This document shows positions 33,059 through 35,996 of a stretch of 35,996 nt of DNA, one piece after another. The stretch is from assembly GCA_016869375.1 (NCBI GenBank), contig VGEH01000031.1, forward strand, positions 1 through 35,996, given 5' to 3'. The notes under the pieces are model-generated. The model worked only from the letters and a program-made list of their open reading frames with translations. It did no database searches and was not told where the DNA came from. Source of the DNA: Alphaproteobacteria bacterium (lineage in GTDB: Bacteria > Pseudomonadota > Alphaproteobacteria > SHVZ01). Each line of letters opens with the position of its first letter. Position 1 is the first letter of the stretch. The translations under genes were made by a program, and so were the position numbers.

Positions 33059-33976
33059 CGTCATCCGCTCCGCGAGACGCGCGAGGCCACGCGCGGCCGC
33101 GTCCGGCGGACCGGTCTCGGTGCTGAGACCCAGCACCGCAAGCGCCTCCGCGTAGCGCGCTGCCAGCGTCGCGCCGCCGACGACCAGCACCCGCTCCGCC
33201 CCGCCGAAGAAGTCGCGCGCGCCGCGGATCTCGTGGCCGATGGCGATGCCGGAGAGCAGCGAAGACAGGGACTCCGCCGGCCACCGCGAGAACAACCCGC
33301 CGGTGCGGACGCGGAACAGGTGGTGCAACAGCCCGCCGGCTTCGGCAGAAGCGGCGATGCCTGCCTCGAACGCTCTTGCATCATGCGCATCGCCGGTCAT
33401 CAACCGGCCGAGGATCGTGTGCTTCGACATCGCGGCGAAGAACTCTCCGGTGAGGAAGGTTGCGAAACGGAGGATGCGTCCGTCGACCACCTCCACCCAT
33501 TTGCTGTGGCTGCCGGGCAGAACCATGACCTGACGGCCTGCACCGGAAACGCCGATGATCTGCGTCTCCTCGCCCCGCATGACGTCGTCGGCACCGCTCG
33601 TCGAGCGCCAGGAGAGGCCGGGCACGAAAGCGATCTGCCGGCCTCGGCTGGTGGCATGACGGGTCAGCCGCGCAGCGATCTCTTCCGCGCCGGCCGGGCA
33701 CGGGCAGTACGGCACCTCGACCCAGCCCTGGCGGCTGCCGATCATGCCTGAGAGCAGGATCGGGGCACGCGGATAGGAGTCGACCCAGAGGCCGCAATGG
33801 TTCTCGAAGCAGGCATCGAAGTCCTCGACCGAGAGAATGCCGTCGGCGGCCTCGCGCCGATCCAGCACCCGGCCGCGTTCATCCATCAGATAGGCGCGGA
33901 AGCTGGTCGTGCCCCAGTCGACCCCGATCAGCTGCTTCGATCCGCGCGGCCCCGTGCTCTGCTTGACGGCCGTCAT
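33053..33976 (-). CDS. dgoK: 2-dehydro-3-deoxygalactonokinase-like sugar kinase
   Basis: A 307-residue kinase of the DgoK family that phosphorylates 2-dehydro-3-deoxygalactonate at O6 in the De Ley-Doudoroff route. The N-terminal phosphate loop is GVDWGTTSFRAYLMDERG, followed by ILLSGMIGSRQGWVEVPYCP, QVMVLPGSHSKWVEV (a DgoK hallmark), TGEFFAAMSKH and a C-terminal VVGGATLAARYAEAL. ATG at 33976; the frame is open upstream to 34072 but into the divergent RraA-like gene. The intergenic space of 46 bp with that gene likely holds both promoters. Confidence 0.9.
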   Translation of the reverse strand: MTAVKQSTGPRGSKQLIGVDWGTTSFRAYLMDERGRVLDRREAADGILSVEDFDACFENHCGLWVDSYPRAPILLSGMIGSRQGWVEVPYCPCPAGAEEIAARLTRHATSRGRQIAFVPGLSWRSTSGADDVMRGEETQIIGVSGAGRQVMVLPGSHSKWVEVVDGRILRFATFLTGEFFAAMSKHTILGRLMTGDAHDARAFEAGIAASAEAGGLLHHLFRVRTGGLFSRWPAESLSSLLSGIAIGHEIRGARDFFGGAERVLVVGGATLAARYAEALAVLGLSTETGPPDAAARGLARLAERMTS

Positions 33977-34022
33977 GCGCACCCTTCTAAATGCCTGCAA
34001 TCGCCGGGAGGATAGCGCGGAC

Positions 34023-34697
34023 ATGGCCGCACGCAAGAAAACGACGGCCGATCTCGCCGATCGCCTGCTCAAATGCTACGCCTCTGCCGTGCACGACGTG
34101 CTGAAGGGCATGGGCCACGGCAATTGCGTGCTGCCCTCGGCGATCCGCCCGCTCGATCCGAAGATCAAGGTCGCGGGCGAGATCTACACCATCTCCGGCC
34201 GGGTCGACCGGACCCTCTCCAAGCACGAGACGCTGCTGCGCTGGGCGCGGGTGCTCTCCAAGGTGCCCGCCGGCAAGGTCATCGTCTGCCAGCCCAACAC
34301 CTATGCGATCGCGCTGATGGGCGAGCTCTCCGCCCGCGCGCTGATGGTGAAGAAGACCCGAGGCTACGTCGTCGACGGCGCCTGCCGCGACACCGACTTC
34401 ATCCTCGACATGCGCTTCCCGGTGTTCTGCACGCACAACACGCCGGCCGATATCGTCGAGACCTGGACGCCGGACGAGCACCTGTTCGGCGAGCCCGTCA
34501 CCATCGGCACCGTGACGATCGGCAGCGGCGACTATCTTCTCGGCGACCGCGACGGCGTCGTCGTCCTGCCGAAGGAAAAGGCGGCCGAGGCCGTCGCCGA
34601 GACCGAGCGCGTCGTCTCGACCGAGAGCGACATGCGAAAGTCGATCCTGGCCGGCATGGATCCCGAGAAGGCCTACCTCAAATACGGCAAGTTCTGA
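34023..34697 (+). CDS. RraA-like/HMG-CHA aldolase family protein
   Basis: A 224-residue protein of the RraA fold, which includes 4-hydroxy-4-methyl-2-oxoglutarate/4-carboxy-4-hydroxy-2-oxoadipate aldolases, oxaloacetate decarboxylases and RNase E regulators. Typical blocks: CYASAVHDVLKGMG, ELSARALMVKKTRGYVVDG and CRDTD with Arg122/Asp123, the usual metal/pyruvate site. The catalytic Arg-Asp favours an aldolase or decarboxylase over a pure RNase E regulator. ATG at 34023 behind GGGAGGAT. Only 2 bp precede the FAH-family gene, so they are one operon. Confidence 0.88.
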   Translation: MAARKKTTADLADRLLKCYASAVHDVLKGMGHGNCVLPSAIRPLDPKIKVAGEIYTISGRVDRTLSKHETLLRWARVLSKVPAGKVIVCQPNTYAIALMGELSARALMVKKTRGYVVDGACRDTDFILDMRFPVFCTHNTPADIVETWTPDEHLFGEPVTIGTVTIGSGDYLLGDRDGVVVLPKEKAAEAVAETERVVSTESDMRKSILAGMDPEKAYLKYGKF

Positions 34698-34699
34698 CC

Positions 34700-35872
34700 A
34701 TGACCCTCGACATCGCCAACTCCCTCCCCACCGACTGGAAAAGCGCCACGCTCGTCGGCCGCGTCTGGGTGCCATCCGTCGACGGGCCTTCCGTGGTCAA
34801 GGTGACGCCCGACGGCGTCTTCGACATCACGCGCGCCGCGCCGACCATGGCCGATCTCTGCAATTCCGACGACCCGCTGGGCAAGGTGCGCGCCGCCAAG
34901 GGCGAGCGGCTCTGCAGCGCCGAGGAGCTGCTCGCCAACAGCGAGGCAGGATCGATCGACCCGAAGAAGCCGCATCTGCTGGCGCCGGTCGACCTGCAGG
35001 CGGTGAAGGCCTGCGGCGTCACCTTCGTCACCTCGATGCTGGAGCGCCTGGTCGAGGAGCAGGCCAAGGGCGATCCGTCCAAGGGCGACGCGATCCGCGC
35101 CGAGATCCAGAAGGAGATCGGCACCAGCCTGAAGGCGCTGAAGCCCGGCTCCGAGGAGGCGATGCGGCTCAAGGAGCTGCTGATCAAGCGCGGGCGCTGG
35201 TCGATGTATCTCGAGGTCGGCATCGGGCCGGATGCCGAGGTCTTCACCAAATGCCCGCCCATGGCCTCGGTCGGTACCGGTGCCGAGATCGGCATCCACC
35301 CGGGCTCGACATGGAACAATCCCGAGCCCGAGATCGTCATGATCGTCAGCGCCGAGGGAAAGATCGTCGGCGGCAGCCTCGGCAACGACGTCAATCTGCG
35401 CGACGTCGAGGGCCGTTCCGGCCTGCTGCTCGGCAAGGCCAAGGACCAGAACGCCTCCAGCGCCATCGGCCCGTTCATCCGCCTCTTCGACGAGGGCTAC
35501 ACGCTTGACGACCTCCGCAACACCGTGGTCGAGCTCCGCGTCGACGGGCTCGACCAGTTCGTGCTCGACGGCGCTTCCTCGGTCGCCGAAATCAGCCGCG
35601 ACCTGACCGACCTGGTGGCGCAGACGATCAGCCGCAATCACCAGTATCCGGACGGCGTCTGCCTCTATTCCGGCACCATGTTCGCGCCGATCAAGGACCG
35701 CTCGAAGCCGGGCTCAGGCTTCACCCATGAGCTCGGCGACCTCGTCACCATCCGCGCCGAGCGGCTGGGGGCGCTGATCAACCGGGTGACCCGCACCGAC
35801 AAGGCGCCGCCCTGGACCTTCGGCGCCACCGCCCTGATGCGGAACCTCGCCAGGCGCGGGCTTCTCTCCTAG
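34700..35872 (+). CDS. Fumarylacetoacetate hydrolase (FAH) family protein
   Basis: A 390-residue FAH-superfamily enzyme. Metal ligands are visible as Glu209 and Glu211 in NNPEPEIVM and Asp230 in SLGNDVNLRD; GRWSMYLEVGIGPDAEVFTK and HPGSTWNN are typical of the larger members. FAH-type members include 2-keto-3-deoxy sugar acid dehydratases and C-C hydrolases; the DgoK-like and RraA-like neighbours support a sugar-acid route (inference). ATG at 34700. The stop codon TAG (35870-35872) coincides with the edge of an IS630-type element, so the extreme C-terminus may be altered. Confidence 0.9.
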   Translation: MTLDIANSLPTDWKSATLVGRVWVPSVDGPSVVKVTPDGVFDITRAAPTMADLCNSDDPLGKVRAAKGERLCSAEELLANSEAGSIDPKKPHLLAPVDLQAVKACGVTFVTSMLERLVEEQAKGDPSKGDAIRAEIQKEIGTSLKALKPGSEEAMRLKELLIKRGRWSMYLEVGIGPDAEVFTKCPPMASVGTGAEIGIHPGSTWNNPEPEIVMIVSAEGKIVGGSLGNDVNLRDVEGRSGLLLGKAKDQNASSAIGPFIRLFDEGYTLDDLRNTVVELRVDGLDQFVLDGASSVAEISRDLTDLVAQTISRNHQYPDGVCLYSGTMFAPIKDRSKPGSGFTHELGDLVTIRAERLGALINRVTRTDKAPPWTFGATALMRNLARRGLLS

Positions 35873-35996
35873 AGCATTTTGCGATCAAGATGATAGATAT
35901 CCGGTGTGTCGGAAGTAGTTCTGGCATTCGCTGGGATGGAATTGATCGAGGATGTGGCCGATGCGGATCCATAGCGCGTCACGAGTTCGTTCTGCA
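35872..35996 (-). mobile_element. IS630-family insertion sequence, right-truncated by the window
   Basis: Starting at GAGCATTTTGCGATCAAG, immediately after TA at 35870-35871, the DNA reads on the minus strand as the C-terminus of an IS630-family transposase. IS630 elements insert at TA (known), which fits the edge. The other end is outside the window so inverted repeats cannot be compared. Confidence 0.7.
35885..35996 (-). CDS. IS630-family transposase, C-terminal end only
   Basis: The last 37 codons on the minus strand read AERTRDALWIRIGHILDQF then HPSECQNYFRHTGYLSS and TGA at 35885-35887. The pattern LWxxIGxxxDxFxPxECxNYFxxxGY is the characteristic C-terminus of IS630-family DDE transposases (the last helix after the catalytic Glu). 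The start and catalytic core are outside the window, so integrity cannot be judged. Confidence 0.85.
   Translation of the reverse strand, partial: AERTRDALWIRIGHILDQFHPSECQNYFRHTGYLSS

Overview
The window is GC-rich, densely coded chromosome, almost certainly from an alphaproteobacterium. The reasons are the SdhE-Mfd pair divergent from RecG with DUF502 beside it, PAS_5-family proteins, frequent GTG/TTG starts and 1-14 bp overlaps within operons. Genus cannot be fixed from sequence alone; a Rhodospirillales/Hyphomicrobiales-type soil or water organism is my best guess. No rRNA, tRNA or CRISPR array was seen.

Layout. (1) 1-3327, minus strand: an operon of an AMP-forming acyl-CoA synthetase, an alpha/beta hydrolase and an SDR cut by the window edge, divergent from a DsbA/FrnE-like protein (3410-4051). 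(2) 4193-7431: a compact 'sporadic carbohydrate cluster': a 2OG-Fe(II) oxygenase, an LIC12192-family protein, and a convergent TPR-glycosyltransferase (TIGR04372-like) overlapping tail to tail. This is the least understood part of the window. (3) 7508-11458, minus strand: a complete binding-protein ABC importer (ATPase, solute-binding protein, two permeases) with a strong hairpin after the binding protein gene. (4) 11623-16195, plus strand: a copper-handling operon of a DUF2946-like Cys protein, a YcnI/DUF1775 protein, a CopC-CopD fusion, MbnP and the di-heme enzyme MbnH (the 'metallo-mystery pair'). (5) 16198-17338: an MarR-like/COG4190-type regulator and a HigB/HigA-like toxin-antitoxin locus whose toxin frame carries one in-frame amber codon, behind a clear palindromic operator-promoter.

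(6) 17356-23929: housekeeping DNA repair and respiration genes (mfd, sdhE, recG, a DUF502 membrane protein). A 565-bp gap follows (23930-24494), holding only weak small-ORF candidates and a perfect TGTGA-N6-TCACA palindrome. (7) 24495-27577, plus strand: a type III polyketide synthase, an ICMT-like methyltransferase (SrsA/SrsB-like pairing), a class V aminotransferase and a stand-alone cyclic-nucleotide-binding domain. (8) 27648-29595, plus strand: an AbgB-like M20 amidohydrolase and a globin. (9) 29592-33058: a minus-strand operon (SDR, FemAB/GNAT-like transferase, Asp/Glu-racemase-like protein, PAS_5 protein) and a second, divergent PAS_5 protein. (10) 33053-35872: a sugar-acid catabolic group (2-dehydro-3-deoxygalactonokinase-like, RraA-like aldolase, FAH-family protein), ending exactly where an IS630-family element begins (about 35872 to the window end).

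How genes work together: block 4 reads as one periplasmic copper-binding and maturation pathway, in which MbnH is expected to modify MbnP. Block 2 reads as a small glycan-modification module of unknown product. Block 7 reads as a methylated phenolic-lipid pathway. Block 10 reads as degradation of a sugar acid through 2-keto-3-deoxy intermediates.
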